Shown here: one piece after another, positions 44,639-53,557 of the stretch
How the letters are laid out: each line of letters starts with the position of its first letter
Position numbering within the stretch: position 1 is the stretch's first letter
Assembly (NCBI RefSeq): GCF_014204915.1
Contig: NZ_JACHMH010000001.1
Location: 1,488,001 to 1,552,000, forward strand
From: Crossiella cryophila
Lineage (GTDB): Bacteria; Actinomycetota; Actinomycetes; Mycobacteriales; Pseudonocardiaceae
Direction: 5' to 3'
DNA: 64,000 nt
Notes under the pieces: model-generated
Databases searched by the model: none
What the model was told of the DNA's origin: nothing
Seen by the model: only the letters and a program-made list of their open reading frames with translations
Position numbers and translations under genes: made by a program

Positions 44639-45466
44639 TCAGGACTGCTCCAGCACCCGCTGCTCCCGCTCGGCCGCGGAGACCCGGGGGCAGGTCACGC
44701 AGGGGGTGCCGCCGTCGAGGGCGAAGTGGAAGCAGCAGCTCTCCCGGCGCCGGGTCCACACCGTCCTGCCCTCGCCGTGCACCGGGTAGAGCCGGGAGGC
44801 CGAGGTGAACGGCTCGATCCGCGCCGGCAGCACCAGCGCGGCCTGGGCCACGCCCGCGCCCTCGTCGCCGAACATCCGGCCGGTGTTCCACAGCGCGCTG
44901 TCCAGTGCGTCGGTGGCCGCGCCCCAGAGCATGTGCCTGCCCAGCCGGACGGTCGGGCCGTAGGCGGCGACGAACTCACCGGCGTGTCCGGCGTAGCGCG
45001 CCCGCAGCACCCCGGCCAGCGCGGCCTCGTCCCTGACCACGGTGGCCTCCGGCGTGCCCACTGCCGGGTCGTCCGGCAGGCAGACGAAACCGGCAGAAAG
45101 CAGGGCGATCCCATCGGGGTGCGGACGATCACCCGAAAGGCGGAAAGCAAGATCGGCAGGCCGCAGCCACGGCACCCGGCGGGCGGTGTGGAACAGGATC
45201 GCGCCCAGGTAGGCCGGGATCTGCAGGTACCAGGCCAGCACGTAACCGGCGGTGGTGCGTTCCGGAATATTTCCGTCGTGCCGGTCGTTGAGCCATTCGG
45301 CGAGGTCCTTGCGCCAGCGGTCGAAGGCGGCCGGATCGGCCAGCAGCCCGGCGCAGTTCCGCCAGGAGTCGTCGGGGGTCCCGAAGCGCACGGTCACATG
45401 TCCGCGCGAGGTGTCGGCGCTGGCCAGTGAGTCGGCCAGGGCGCTGCGCGCCAGACGGACGGTCAC
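44639..45466 (-). CDS. FhuF-like siderophore-iron reductase
   Basis: 275 residues. The C-terminal cluster site ESCCFHFALDGGTPCVTCPR gives CC-x10-C-x2-C, the 2Fe-2S motif of the FhuF family. The N-terminal part has WLNDRHDGNIPERTTAGYVL and an LYPVHGEGRTVWTRR stretch. FhuF-type proteins reduce ferric siderophores in the cytoplasm to release iron. It is convergent with the ATPase gene and preceded by an iron-box-like operator. The start is GTG 45466. Confidence 0.88.
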   Translation of the reverse strand: MTVRLARSALADSLASADTSRGHVTVRFGTPDDSWRNCAGLLADPAAFDRWRKDLAEWLNDRHDGNIPERTTAGYVLAWYLQIPAYLGAILFHTARRVPWLRPADLAFRLSGDRPHPDGIALLSAGFVCLPDDPAVGTPEATVVRDEAALAGVLRARYAGHAGEFVAAYGPTVRLGRHMLWGAATDALDSALWNTGRMFGDEGAGVAQAALVLPARIEPFTSASRLYPVHGEGRTVWTRRRESCCFHFALDGGTPCVTCPRVSAAEREQRVLEQS

Positions 45467-45487
45467 GCACGGCTCCTCGGTTGTTGG

Positions 45488-45506
45488 TCAGGCTTGCCTA
45501 ACCTAA
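45488..45506 (-). promoter_or_regulatory. iron-box-like operator of the reductase gene
   Basis: On the minus strand TTAGGTTAGGCAAGCCTGA matches the IdeR/DmdR consensus at 16 of 19 positions, 22 bases upstream of GTG 45466. It is stronger than the box at 41632 and supports co-regulation of reductase and uptake genes by iron. Confidence 0.8.
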
Positions 45507-45561
45507 CCTAGGGTAAGCGGGTATTCCGCCATCGGGGTGATCTCGTCGCCGGGAGGTGGTT

Positions 45562-45580
45562 TGTTCGCGCTTAGCGGACA
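45562..45580 (+). promoter_or_regulatory. ClgR-like palindrome upstream of clpC
   Basis: TGTTCGC (45562-45568) and GCGGACA (45574-45580) form a 19-base near-palindrome about 170 bases before the clpC start. It resembles the operators of ClgR, the activator of clp genes in actinobacteria; exact match to its consensus was not tested. Confidence 0.55.
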
Positions 45581-45606
45581 CCGCCGATCCGGTGGAATTG
45601 TGTCCA

Positions 45607-45646
45607 CCTCACACTCGTTGTGTCAGTCAGTAGCGAGAGTGTGAGG
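45607..45646 (+). promoter_or_regulatory. hairpin in the clpC leader
   Basis: CCTCACACT (45607-45615) and AGTGTGAGG (45638-45646) form a 9-bp perfect stem, extended by nearby complementary bases, about 100 bases before the ATG. It could be a protein-binding inverted repeat on DNA or an RNA stem; nothing else in the 281-base region is coding. Confidence 0.5.
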
Positions 45647-45747
45647 ACAGAAGGAAGAAGTCGGGCCTACTAGAGTGGCCCTACGGTGCCGACCCGGGAG
45701 TGAGACGCGGGGTCGAGGGCCGCCGGCGCAGCAGTCAGGGAGTGCGA

Positions 45748-48303
45748 ATGTTCGAAAGGTTTACCGACCGCGCGAGGCGGGTGGTTGTCCTGGCCCAGGA
45801 GGAAGCCAGGATGTTGAACCACAACTACATTGGCACCGAGCACATCCTTCTGGGCTTGATCCACGAAGGTGAGGGTGTCGCCGCCAAGGCGCTGGAGTCG
45901 CTGGGCATCGCCCTTGAGGGCGTGCGCCAGCAGGTCGAAGAGATCATCGGTCAGGGCCAGCAGGCGCCGAGCGGGCACATCCCGTTCACGCCGAGGGCGA
46001 AGAAGGTCCTCGAGCTGTCCCTGCGGGAGGCTCTTCAGCTCGGCCACAACTACATCGGCACCGAGCACATCCTGCTCGGCCTGATCCGCGAGGGCGAGGG
46101 CGTGGCCGCCCAGGTCCTGGTGAAGCTGGGCGCCGACCTGAACCGGGTGCGGCAGCAGGTGCTGCAGCTGCTCTCCGGCTACCAGGGCAAGGAACCCGCC
46201 GAGTCCGGTGGCAGGGGCGAGGGCACTCCCTCCTCCTCGCTGGTGCTCGACCAGTTCGGCCGCAATCTCACCTCCTCCGCCCGCGAGGGCAAGCTCGACC
46301 CGGTCATCGGGCGCGAGAAGGAGATCGAGCGGGTCATGCAGGTGCTGTCCCGGCGCACCAAGAACAACCCGGTGCTCATCGGTGAGCCCGGCGTCGGCAA
46401 GACCGCGGTCGTGGAGGGCCTTGCCCAGCGGATCGTCAAGGGCGAGGTGCCCGAGACGCTCAAGGACAAGCAGCTCTACACCCTCGACCTCGGCTCGCTG
46501 GTGGCCGGTTCCCGCTACCGCGGTGACTTCGAGGAGCGCCTGAAGAAGGTGCTCAAGGAGATCCGCACCCGCGGCGACATCATCCTGTTCATCGACGAGA
46601 TCCACACCCTGGTCGGCGCGGGCGCCGCTGAGGGCGCGATCGACGCCGCCAGCATCCTGAAGCCGATGCTCGCCCGAGGTGAGCTGCAGACCATCGGCGC
46701 CACCACGCTGGACGAGTACCGCAAGCACGTCGAGAAGGACCCCGCGCTGGAGCGCCGCTTCCAGCCGATCCAGGTCGGCGAGCCCTCGCTCGAGCACACC
46801 ATCGAGATCCTCAAGGGTCTCCGCGACCGGTACGAGGCGCACCACCGGGTCTCGATCACCGACTCCGCGCTGGTCGCCGCCGCCACCCTGGCCGACCGGT
46901 ACATCAACGACCGCTTCCTGCCGGACAAGGCGATCGACCTGATCGACGAGGCCGGCGCCCGGATGCGCATCCGCCGGATGACCGCGCCGCCGGACCTGCG
47001 CGAGTTCGACGAGAAGATCGCCGACGTGCGCCGGGACAAGGAATCCGCGATCGACGCGCAGGACTTCGAGCGCGCGGCCAAGCTCCGGGACGCGGAGAAG
47101 CAGCTGCTGGGCCAGAAGGCCGAGCGGGAGAAGCAGTGGAAGGCCGGTGACCTCGACGTCGTCGCCGAGGTCGACGAGGAGCAGATCGCCGAAGTGCTGG
47201 CGAACTGGACCGGCATCCCCGTCTTCAAGCTCACCGAGGAGGAGACCTCGCGTCTGCTCCGGATGGAAGACGAGCTGCACAAGCGGATCATCGGCCAGTT
47301 CGAGGCGGTCAAGTCCGTCTCGCAGGCGATCCGCCGTACCCGCGCCGGTCTGAAGGACCCGAAGCGCCCCTCCGGCTCGTTCATCTTCGCCGGCCCGTCC
47401 GGTGTGGGTAAGACCGAGCTGTCCAAGGCGCTGGCCGAGTTCCTCTTCGGCGAGGACGACGCGCTCATCCAGATCGACATGGGCGAGTTCCACGACCGCT
47501 ACACCGCCTCGCGGCTCTTCGGCGCGCCCCCCGGGTACGTCGGCTACGAGGAGGGCGGTCAGCTCACCGAGAAGGTGCGGCGCAAGCCGTTCTCCGTGGT
47601 GCTCTTCGACGAGATCGAGAAGGCGCACCAGGAGGTCTACAACACGCTGCTCCAGGTGCTCGAGGACGGCCGCCTGACCGATGGTCAGGGCCGCACGGTG
47701 GACTTCAAGAACACCGTGATCATCTTCACCTCGAACCTCGGCACCCAGGACATCTCCAAGGCCGTCGGCCTCGGCTTCACCGCGAAGACCGGTGAGGGGT
47801 CGAACTACGACCGGATGAAGCAGAAGGTCAACGACGAGCTGAAGAAGCACTTCCGCCCCGAGTTCCTCAACCGGATCGACGACATCATCGTCTTCCACCA
47901 GCTCACCGAGGAACAGATCATCCGCATGGTCGACCTGATGATCAACCGGGTGGAAACCCAGCTCCGCAACAAGGACATGTCGCTGGAGCTGACCCCGAAC
48001 GCGAAGAAGCTGCTGGCCAAGCGCGGGTTCGACCCGGTGCTGGGTGCGCGGCCGCTGCGCCGGACGATCCAGCGGGAGATCGAGGACCAGCTCTCGGAGA
48101 AGATCCTCTTCGGCGAGATCCAGCCTGGGCAGATCATCATCTGCGATGTCGAGGGCTGGGACGGCGAGGGTCCGGACGACAAGGTGAAGTTCGTCTTCCG
48201 CGGTGAGGCCAAGCCGACCCGCGTGCCGGACGCTCCGCCCGTCGACCTGGCCGGTCCGGCCGGCGGTGACGAGCCCGAGGCGGGCACCGGCACCAACGGC
48301 TGA
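45748..48303 (+). CDS. clpC: ATP-dependent Clp protease ATP-binding subunit ClpC
   Basis: 851 residues. It begins [20 protein letters not shown] with two N-domain repeats ([12 protein letters not shown] twice, about 27-110), then AAA-1 with [14 protein letters not shown] (about 215), the M-domain with the characteristic UVR-like segment (about 410-475), AAA-2 with GPSGVGKTE (about 548), and the ClpP-docking LGF loop region (VGLGFT, about 676). It unfolds substrates for ClpP and is essential in many actinobacteria. Preceded by a palindrome and leader hairpin that suggest stress control. Confidence 0.97.
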   Translation: MFERFTDRARRVVVLAQEEARMLNHNYIGTEHILLGLIHEGEGVAAKALESLGIALEGVRQQVEEIIGQGQQAPSGHIPFTPRAKKVLELSLREALQLGHNYIGTEHILLGLIREGEGVAAQVLVKLGADLNRVRQQVLQLLSGYQGKEPAESGGRGEGTPSSSLVLDQFGRNLTSSAREGKLDPVIGREKEIERVMQVLSRRTKNNPVLIGEPGVGKTAVVEGLAQRIVKGEVPETLKDKQLYTLDLGSLVAGSRYRGDFEERLKKVLKEIRTRGDIILFIDEIHTLVGAGAAEGAIDAASILKPMLARGELQTIGATTLDEYRKHVEKDPALERRFQPIQVGEPSLEHTIEILKGLRDRYEAHHRVSITDSALVAAATLADRYINDRFLPDKAIDLIDEAGARMRIRRMTAPPDLREFDEKIADVRRDKESAIDAQDFERAAKLRDAEKQLLGQKAEREKQWKAGDLDVVAEVDEEQIAEVLANWTGIPVFKLTEEETSRLLRMEDELHKRIIGQFEAVKSVSQAIRRTRAGLKDPKRPSGSFIFAGPSGVGKTELSKALAEFLFGEDDALIQIDMGEFHDRYTASRLFGAPPGYVGYEEGGQLTEKVRRKPFSVVLFDEIEKAHQEVYNTLLQVLEDGRLTDGQGRTVDFKNTVIIFTSNLGTQDISKAVGLGFTAKTGEGSNYDRMKQKVNDELKKHFRPEFLNRIDDIIVFHQLTEEQIIRMVDLMINRVETQLRNKDMSLELTPNAKKLLAKRGFDPVLGARPLRRTIQREIEDQLSEKILFGEIQPGQIIICDVEGWDGEGPDDKVKFVFRGEAKPTRVPDAPPVDLAGPAGGDEPEAGTGTNG

Positions 48304-48321
48304 TCCACGGCACGAGCAGAA

Positions 48322-48355
48322 GGGGCAGGGCGCCACCGGTGTCCTGCCCCTTTCG
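48322..48355 (+). terminator. intrinsic terminator after clpC
   Basis: GGGGCAGG (48322-48329) pairs with CCTGCCCC (48343-48350), followed by TTTCG, 18 bases after the stop. Confidence 0.85.
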
Positions 48356-48397
48356 TCTGTGCCGACCCTCGCGCGGATGATCAGGCACTCTGGTGGG

Positions 48398-49465
48398 GTG
48401 AGCTATCCGCGGATCGAGGCAGACACGACGCCGTTGACTGCTCGGCCCACATCGCCCCGGCCGCCGGAGCCACCGGAGCCGAAGCGGCGGCGGCGCGGCG
48501 GGAAGTTCGCCGGGGTGACGCTGTTGCTGCTGGCCCTGCCGGTCATCGCGCTCACCGGGCTGCGCGCGGTCGGCTTCGACCAGCAGAAGCACGCGGCCGC
48601 CGCGATCGCGCTGACCCCGTACGCGCTGCCGGCCGCGGCCCTGCTCGCGGTGCTCACCCTGTTGTTCCGGCGCTGGCTGCTGGCCATCGTGCTGGTGCTG
48701 TGCACGGCGCTGCTGGCCTTCATCGTGCTGCCGAGGGCGTTCGTGAAGGCGCGGCCGATCGCGGTCGGCGCGCAGGTCAGGGTGCTCTCGGTGAACCTGC
48801 TCTTCGGCCGGGCCGATCCGGCGTTCGTGGTGAACCTGGTGCGCGACACCAAGGCCGACGTGCTCAGCCTGCAGGAACTCACCCCGGAGTCGGTGACCGC
48901 GCTGGAGCGGGCCGGACTCAACCAGGAGCTGCCGTTCCGGGTGCTGGAACCGGCCGACGGGGCCGCGGGCACCGGCATCGCCTCCCGGCATCCGCTGACC
49001 CGGATCGTGCTCGGCCGCCCGCCGGCGCCCGGCGCGTTCGCCCAGCCGGCCGCGCTGGTCAACCTGCCGGGCCCGCGCAGCCTGGAGATCATGGCGGTGC
49101 ACCCGCGCATCCCGGTCGGCCCCGAGGGCGCCGAGCCGTGGCTGCGGGACCTGGGCACGCTGCCCGAACCGCGTACCGAGGGCCCGGCCAGGGTGCTGGC
49201 CGGGGACTTCAACGCCACCCTCGACCACTCGCCACTGCGCCGCCTGCTCGGCCAGGGCTACCTGGACGCCGCCGACCAGGCGGGCGCCGGACTCACCCCG
49301 ACCTGGCCGGGCGTCGGCGCCGGGCTGATCCCGCCGCCGGTGACCCTGGACCACGTGCTGGTGGACAAGCGCTGCCCGGTGGACCGCTTCGACGTCTTCG
49401 AGATCCCGGGCAGCGACCACCGCTCGATCCTGGCCACCATCACCGTGCCCAGCGCCGGTCCCTAG
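48398..49465 (+). CDS. membrane-bound endonuclease/exonuclease/phosphatase family protein
   Basis: 355 residues from GTG 48398. A basic N-terminus (KRRRRGGK) and three membrane helices (about 45-120) lead to an EEP domain: VLSVNLLFGRADP (about 131-143), SLQELTPES (catalytic Glu, about 160-168), AGDFNATLDHSPL (about 268-280) and PGSDHRSILATI (catalytic Asp-His, about 338-349). The active site is predicted outside the membrane. Members hydrolyse phosphodiesters of nucleic acids or lipids; the substrate is unknown. Its stop shares CTAG with the convergent sirtuin gene. Confidence 0.88.
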   Translation: MSYPRIEADTTPLTARPTSPRPPEPPEPKRRRRGGKFAGVTLLLLALPVIALTGLRAVGFDQQKHAAAAIALTPYALPAAALLAVLTLLFRRWLLAIVLVLCTALLAFIVLPRAFVKARPIAVGAQVRVLSVNLLFGRADPAFVVNLVRDTKADVLSLQELTPESVTALERAGLNQELPFRVLEPADGAAGTGIASRHPLTRIVLGRPPAPGAFAQPAALVNLPGPRSLEIMAVHPRIPVGPEGAEPWLRDLGTLPEPRTEGPARVLAGDFNATLDHSPLRRLLGQGYLDAADQAGAGLTPTWPGVGAGLIPPPVTLDHVLVDKRCPVDRFDVFEIPGSDHRSILATITVPSAGP

Positions 49466-50295
49466 ATCAGCCCGTCCAACTGCTGCAAGGCGTCCAGGCA
49501 GGTCAGCGGCAGCGAAACACCGCGCCCGTGCCGGATCTCCGGCTCCCGAGGGTTGATCCGGATCAGCCCGCCGCCCGCCGCGCTGGCCAGTTCGGCCTGC
49601 CGCCGCACGGTGGGCACGGCCTGGCCCGCGCCGATCTCGATCACCACCAGGTTCGCGCCACGCAGTTCCCGCCGCCAGCGGGTGTAGTCCTCGAGCTGGG
49701 CCTGGCTGCGCCCGCCGACCCAGTCGTAGTCGCCGAACATCAGGATGTTCGGCCGGGCCAGCCCACCACAGCCGGGACAGCCCGGCAGCTCGCCGACGGC
49801 CCGCATGGTGTCCGGATCGACCTCGACCTGGAGGTCCGTGGCCGGCCAGATGTCATCCGAGCAGCCGCCTGCGCATTGCAGCCAGTGGATCGAGCCGTGG
49901 CATTCGGCCACCTGCTCGAACCCGGCCAGCTGGAACTGGCCGTCCACGTTGGAGGTGAACACCCACTGCCCGCGCGGCAGCCGCGCACCCCACTTCCGCA
50001 GCAGCGCGAATCCGGCGTGCGGCACGGTGGCCCGGTACAGCGCGATCCGGTGCCCGTAGAAACCCCAGGCCAGCGCCGGGTCCTCGGCGAAGTGCACCGG
50101 ATCGGCCAGCTGCTCGAAGCGCAGGCCGAGCGCGGCATAGGGCGGGTAGGCCCGCCAGAAGCCCGCGTCCCCGCGGAAGTCCGGCAGGCCGCTGTCCACA
50201 CCCATGCCCGCGCCCGCGCACACCAGCAGCGCGTCCGCACCGCGCAGCAGCTCCGCGGCGCGGGTGAGATCAGTCCTGGACGCGGGGTCCGGCAC
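49462..50295 (-). CDS. SIR2-family NAD-dependent deacylase-like protein
   Basis: 277 residues from GTG 50295, overlapping the mhuD end by 26 bases. The NAD loop GAGMGVDSGLPDFRG (about 27-41), SNVDGQF (about 113-119), HGSIHWLQC with the active His (about 128-136) and a Cys4 zinc site (CAGGC and CPGCG, about 136-181) are present. It may remove acyl groups from lysines in an NAD-dependent way; some family members are ADP-ribosyltransferases. Confidence 0.87.
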   Translation of the reverse strand: MPDPASRTDLTRAAELLRGADALLVCAGAGMGVDSGLPDFRGDAGFWRAYPPYAALGLRFEQLADPVHFAEDPALAWGFYGHRIALYRATVPHAGFALLRKWGARLPRGQWVFTSNVDGQFQLAGFEQVAECHGSIHWLQCAGGCSDDIWPATDLQVEVDPDTMRAVGELPGCPGCGGLARPNILMFGDYDWVGGRSQAQLEDYTRWRRELRGANLVVIEIGAGQAVPTVRRQAELASAAGGGLIRINPREPEIRHGRGVSLPLTCLDALQQLDGLI

Positions 50296-50584
50296 TGAGC
50301 ACGACCTCGAACTCCAGCAGGCTGGACCCGGTGCCGACCGGCTTGGCCCGCTCACCGGAGTGCGCGGCCTTGGCCGAGCCGTTCAGCCAGGCCTGGAAGT
50401 GCTCCTCGGTCTCCCAGCGGGTGTAGATGAAGTAGCGCTCCTCGCCCGCCTTCGGGCGGAGCATCTCAAAACCGAGGAAACCCGGCTCGCCCTCCACCGC
50501 GCCCAGACGCGCGGCGAACCGCTTCTCCAGCTCCGCGCCGGAGCCATCGGGTACCTCGATCGCATTGATCTTCACAACGGCCAT
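50270..50584 (-). CDS. mhuD: heme-degrading monooxygenase MhuD
   Basis: 104 residues, nearly the size and sequence of M. tuberculosis MhuD (Rv3592). The functional residues keep their numbering: Asn7 in MAVVKINAIEVP, Trp66 in HFQAWLNG and His75 (heme ligand) in AKAAHSGE. The C-terminal SSLLEFEVVL matches. MhuD cleaves heme to mycobilin, keeping iron. It sits near the iron uptake cassette as an alternative iron source. The gene is followed by an overlapping sirtuin. Confidence 0.93.
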   Translation of the reverse strand: MAVVKINAIEVPDGSGAELEKRFAARLGAVEGEPGFLGFEMLRPKAGEERYFIYTRWETEEHFQAWLNGSAKAAHSGERAKPVGTGSSLLEFEVVLSAGPRVQD

Positions 50585-50607
50585 GCGGCCAGCCTAGCCT
50601 GACCGGC

Positions 50608-51378
50608 ATGCGTGACGGAGTGGTCGACTTCGGTGGCGAGGGACCGGGAATCCTGTTGCTGCACGGGCTGATGGGCCGGGCCAGCACCTGGTGGTCCACC
50701 GCCCAGTGGCTGCGCCGCTACGGCCGGGTGGTCGGCCTGGACGCCCGCGCGCACGGCCGCGCCACCAGGGACAAACCCTGGCGCACCGAGACCTTCGCCG
50801 ACGACGCGGCCGCGCGGATCCGCGAGCTGGAACTGGGGCCCGCGATCGTGATCGGCCACTCCATGGGCGGCCTGCACGCCTGGGCGCTGGCCGCCCGGCA
50901 TCCGGAGCTGGTGCGCGCGGTGGTCTCCGAGGACATGGCCCCGGACCAGCGCGGCAAGAGCGTCGAGGACTGGCGGGACTGGTTCGCGGCCTGGCCGGTG
51001 CCGTTCCCGTCGCTGGCCGCGGTGCGCGCGTTCTTCGGCGCGGACCGGACCGAGGTCGGCGACTACTTCATCGAATGCGTCGAGGAGACCCCGGACGGCT
51101 ACCGGCTCACCGCGGACCTGGAGGACCTCTACGAGATCGCCGCCGAATGGGGCGAGCGCGAGTACTGGTCCTTCGTCGAGGCGGTGCGCTGCCCGCTGCT
51201 GGCCATCGAGGCCGGGTACTCGGGCATGCCGCCCGGCCAGATCGTCGAGGTGGCCCGCCGGGCCCAGGACGGCCGCTACTTCCTGGCCGAGGGCGCCGGG
51301 CACGTCGTGCACTACGAGGCCCCCGAGCTGTACCGGGGCGCGGTGGAGGCATTCCTGAGCGAGGTGCTGGGCCGCTAG
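50608..51378 (+). CDS. alpha/beta-hydrolase
   Basis: 256 residues. The elbow GHSMGGLHAWALA places the nucleophile Ser at about residue 85, LLHGLMG is the oxyanion loop at about 17-23, and GAGHVVHYEAPE carries the catalytic His near residue 232. It corresponds to Rv3591c by position. The substrate is unknown. It is divergent from mhuD with 23 bases between starts, and its stop shares CTAG with the convergent LigT-like gene. Confidence 0.88.
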   Translation: MRDGVVDFGGEGPGILLLHGLMGRASTWWSTAQWLRRYGRVVGLDARAHGRATRDKPWRTETFADDAAARIRELELGPAIVIGHSMGGLHAWALAARHPELVRAVVSEDMAPDQRGKSVEDWRDWFAAWPVPFPSLAAVRAFFGADRTEVGDYFIECVEETPDGYRLTADLEDLYEIAAEWGEREYWSFVEAVRCPLLAIEAGYSGMPPGQIVEVARRAQDGRYFLAEGAGHVVHYEAPELYRGAVEAFLSEVLGR

Positions 51379-51920
51379 GCCGACCACAGTTCGTCGACCT
51401 CGCCGGTGCGGGTGTCCACCACGCCGATCGCGGCCACACCCGCCCGGATCGGCTCATACGGGTGCACCGCGGCGAACCCGGCGGCCAGCTCGGCCCCGGT
51501 CACGCCCTGGGCCAGCGTGCAGTGCGGCACCCAGGACCCCGGCAGGTAGTAGGCCGAGGGGTGCTTGACCCGCCCGGCCAGCACATCGTGCACGGCCGAG
51601 TGCACCGCGAGCAGTTCCGCGTCCACCACCGCGGCCAGCATCAGCACGTTCTCGCTGGTGGCGAAGGCCCCGACGTTGTGCAGCCAGAGACCGGGCATGG
51701 CGAGCAGGGCCAGGTCCGCGCGCAGCTCCGCCCTGGCCCTGGCCGGGATCTGCGCGGCCACCGCCAGCGAGATGTGCGGCTGGTGCCGCCGGTGGGTCAG
51801 GGTGGCCAGGCTGGGCGCCCCGGCCTGCTCCAGCCTGCGCCACAGCCCGCGCACCGCGGTGTCGGCCTCGGGGTCGAAGAACATCTCCAGAGCGTCAGCC
51901 ACTCGCGCATCGTGCCGCAC
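51375..51920 (-). CDS. 2H phosphoesterase (2'-5' RNA ligase-like)
   Basis: 181 residues from GTG 51920; a longer form with upstream in-frame starts adds a poor N-terminus. The two HxS/T motifs are PHISLAV (about residue 47) and PHCTLAQ (about residue 124), as in the LigT/2H superfamily. Members hydrolyse cyclic phosphodiesters in RNA ends or nucleotides. The role here is unknown. Confidence 0.85.
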   Translation of the reverse strand: MRHDARVADALEMFFDPEADTAVRGLWRRLEQAGAPSLATLTHRRHQPHISLAVAAQIPARARAELRADLALLAMPGLWLHNVGAFATSENVLMLAAVVDAELLAVHSAVHDVLAGRVKHPSAYYLPGSWVPHCTLAQGVTGAELAAGFAAVHPYEPIRAGVAAIGVVDTRTGEVDELWSA

Positions 51921-51987
51921 GTGACCTACTAGGAAATTCGGAGCACACTGATCGCGGCACATTCCATCTGGCCCACCTGGAGCCGTC

Positions 51988-52359
51988 ATGAACACCGTGC
52001 TGTGGATCCTGCAGATCGTGCTCGCCGCCGCCATGCTCGGCGCCGGCGCGGCCAAGCTCAGCCAGGGCCGCGACAAACTGCTCGACAAGATGACCTGGGC
52101 GGAGTCCTACTCCGACCCGGCCTTCCGCGGCATCGGCGCGGTCGAGGTGCTCGGCGCACTCGGCCTGATCCTGCCCGCGGTCACCGGCATCGCGCCGGTG
52201 CTGGTGCCGCTGGCCGCCACCGGGCTGGCCATCACCATGCTGGGCGCGGTGCTCACGCACGTCCGGCGCAAGGAGTTCGGCCAGCTCGCGCCGGCCGCGG
52301 TGTTCCTGGTGCTGGCCGTGGTCATCGCCTGGGGCCGGTTCGGCCCGTACCCGCTCTGA
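51988..52359 (+). CDS. DoxX-like membrane protein
   Basis: 123 residues with four membrane helices; LAAAMLGAGAAKLSQ and GIGAVEVLGALGLILPAVTG carry the DoxX pattern. Members act in thiosulfate or redox-related membrane functions, or are unassigned. It is preceded by a gap of 68 bases after the LigT-like start and is on the opposite strand. Confidence 0.85.
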   Translation: MNTVLWILQIVLAAAMLGAGAAKLSQGRDKLLDKMTWAESYSDPAFRGIGAVEVLGALGLILPAVTGIAPVLVPLAATGLAITMLGAVLTHVRRKEFGQLAPAAVFLVLAVVIAWGRFGPYPL

Positions 52360-52412
52360 CCCGCCCTTGAACGGAGACGCTGCGGAAACACCCGGTCGGC
52401 GACCCTGGGGCC

Positions 52413-52595
52413 ATGCGGGTTCCGGTGGCCGAGGACGCACTCGCCGACCTCGTCGGCGGCTTCAACCTGGGCGCTGACAACTACCTGGCCAGGCCGTTCT
52501 GCTTCCCCGAGCTGGTGGCCAGGGTTCGCGCTCCGCGGTGCCGCGCCCAGGACCGGTGTTCGCCGGTCCTGGACGCGGACGGGGGCCGATCATGA
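52413..52595 (+). pseudogene. response-regulator remnant with internal deletion
   Basis: A 60-codon intact ORF. It starts [12 protein letters not shown], like the first strand and acidic pocket of a receiver, then jumps to [20 protein letters not shown], the segment around the conserved Lys of the same domain. The phospho-accepting Asp region (about 55 residues) and the whole DNA-binding domain are missing. Its stop overlaps the kinase ATG (ATGA), so coupling is kept. I take it to be a decayed OmpR-type regulator. Confidence 0.75.
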
Positions 52596-53557
52596 CCAGC
52601 CGCACCCGGATCACGCTGCTCTACGCGGGCACCGCCATCCCGGCCGGCCTCGCGCTGCACCTCCTGATCAGCGCCTGGCTGCCCGGGTCCGCGACGCCGC
52701 CGGGCCTGCTGCCGCTGGCCGCCGTCACGCTGCTGGTGCTCGTCGCCGCGCTCGGCACCGGCTGGCTCGTCGCGGGCCGGGTGCTGGCCCCGCTCCGCAG
52801 GCTCACCGGCCTGACCGAGCGGATCGCGGCCGGGCACCCGCACAGCCGGATCGAGCTGCCCGGCCCGCCGGGCGAGCTGCAACGCCTCGCCGGGACCGTC
52901 AACGGCCTGCTGGCCCGCCTGGAAACCGCCTCCGTCGCGCAGCGCCGCTTCGCCGCCAACATCGCGCACGAGCTGCGCACCCCGCTGGCCACCAGCCGCA
53001 CCCTGCTGGAGGTCGCCGCCGCGCACCCGGAGCGCTGCGACCTGCCGGACCTGACCGCCAAGCTGCTCACCGTGAACAAGCGGTGCACCGAACTGGTGGA
53101 CGCGCTGCTGGACCTGGCCCGCGCCGAGCACGGCCTGACCAACCCGGTGCCCACCGACCTGGCCGTGATCACCGCGCAGGCACTGGCCAACCTGGACCCC
53201 GGCGGCGTCAGCGTCTCCGCGGAGCTGTCCACCACCACCTTCCCCGGTGAGCCGACGCTGCTGCTGCGGCTGGTGAACAACCTGCTGGCCAACGCGATCC
53301 GGCACAACCGGCCCGGCGGCCGGGCAGGCGTCACGGTGGCCGACGGCAGGCTCACCGTGACCAACACCGGCCCGCTGATCCCGGCCGAACTGGCCGGGCA
53401 GCTCTTCGAGCCGTTCGTCCGCTCCGCCGGGCGCACCAGGGCGGCCGGGCACGGGCTGGGCCTGGCCATCGCGCGGGCGGTGGTCACCGCGCACCACGGC
53501 ACCATCACCGCCAGCCCGAACCCGGACGGCGGCCTGACCGTGGACGTGCGCTTCTAG
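52592..53557 (+). CDS. two-component sensor histidine kinase
   Basis: 321 residues. Two membrane helices (about 9-30 and 43-65) flank a short external loop; a HAMP-like segment follows ([19 protein letters not shown], about 67-85). The H box is [11 protein letters not shown] (about 125-135), the N box [10 protein letters not shown] (about 229-238) and the G box GHGLGLAI (about 287-294). The adjacent response regulator is gutted, so its partner must be elsewhere or lost. It is convergent with mutY and shares CTAG as stop. Confidence 0.9.
   Translation: MTSRTRITLLYAGTAIPAGLALHLLISAWLPGSATPPGLLPLAAVTLLVLVAALGTGWLVAGRVLAPLRRLTGLTERIAAGHPHSRIELPGPPGELQRLAGTVNGLLARLETASVAQRRFAANIAHELRTPLATSRTLLEVAAAHPERCDLPDLTAKLLTVNKRCTELVDALLDLARAEHGLTNPVPTDLAVITAQALANLDPGGVSVSAELSTTTFPGEPTLLLRLVNNLLANAIRHNRPGGRAGVTVADGRLTVTNTGPLIPAELAGQLFEPFVRSAGRTRAAGHGLGLAIARAVVTAHHGTITASPNPDGGLTVDVRF

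Noticed and set aside
45670-48336. An 888-codon frame antisense to clpC
   Set aside because: The opposite frame is a full-length ClpC with all motifs; the antisense frame has low-complexity composition and reflects GC-rich codon structure.
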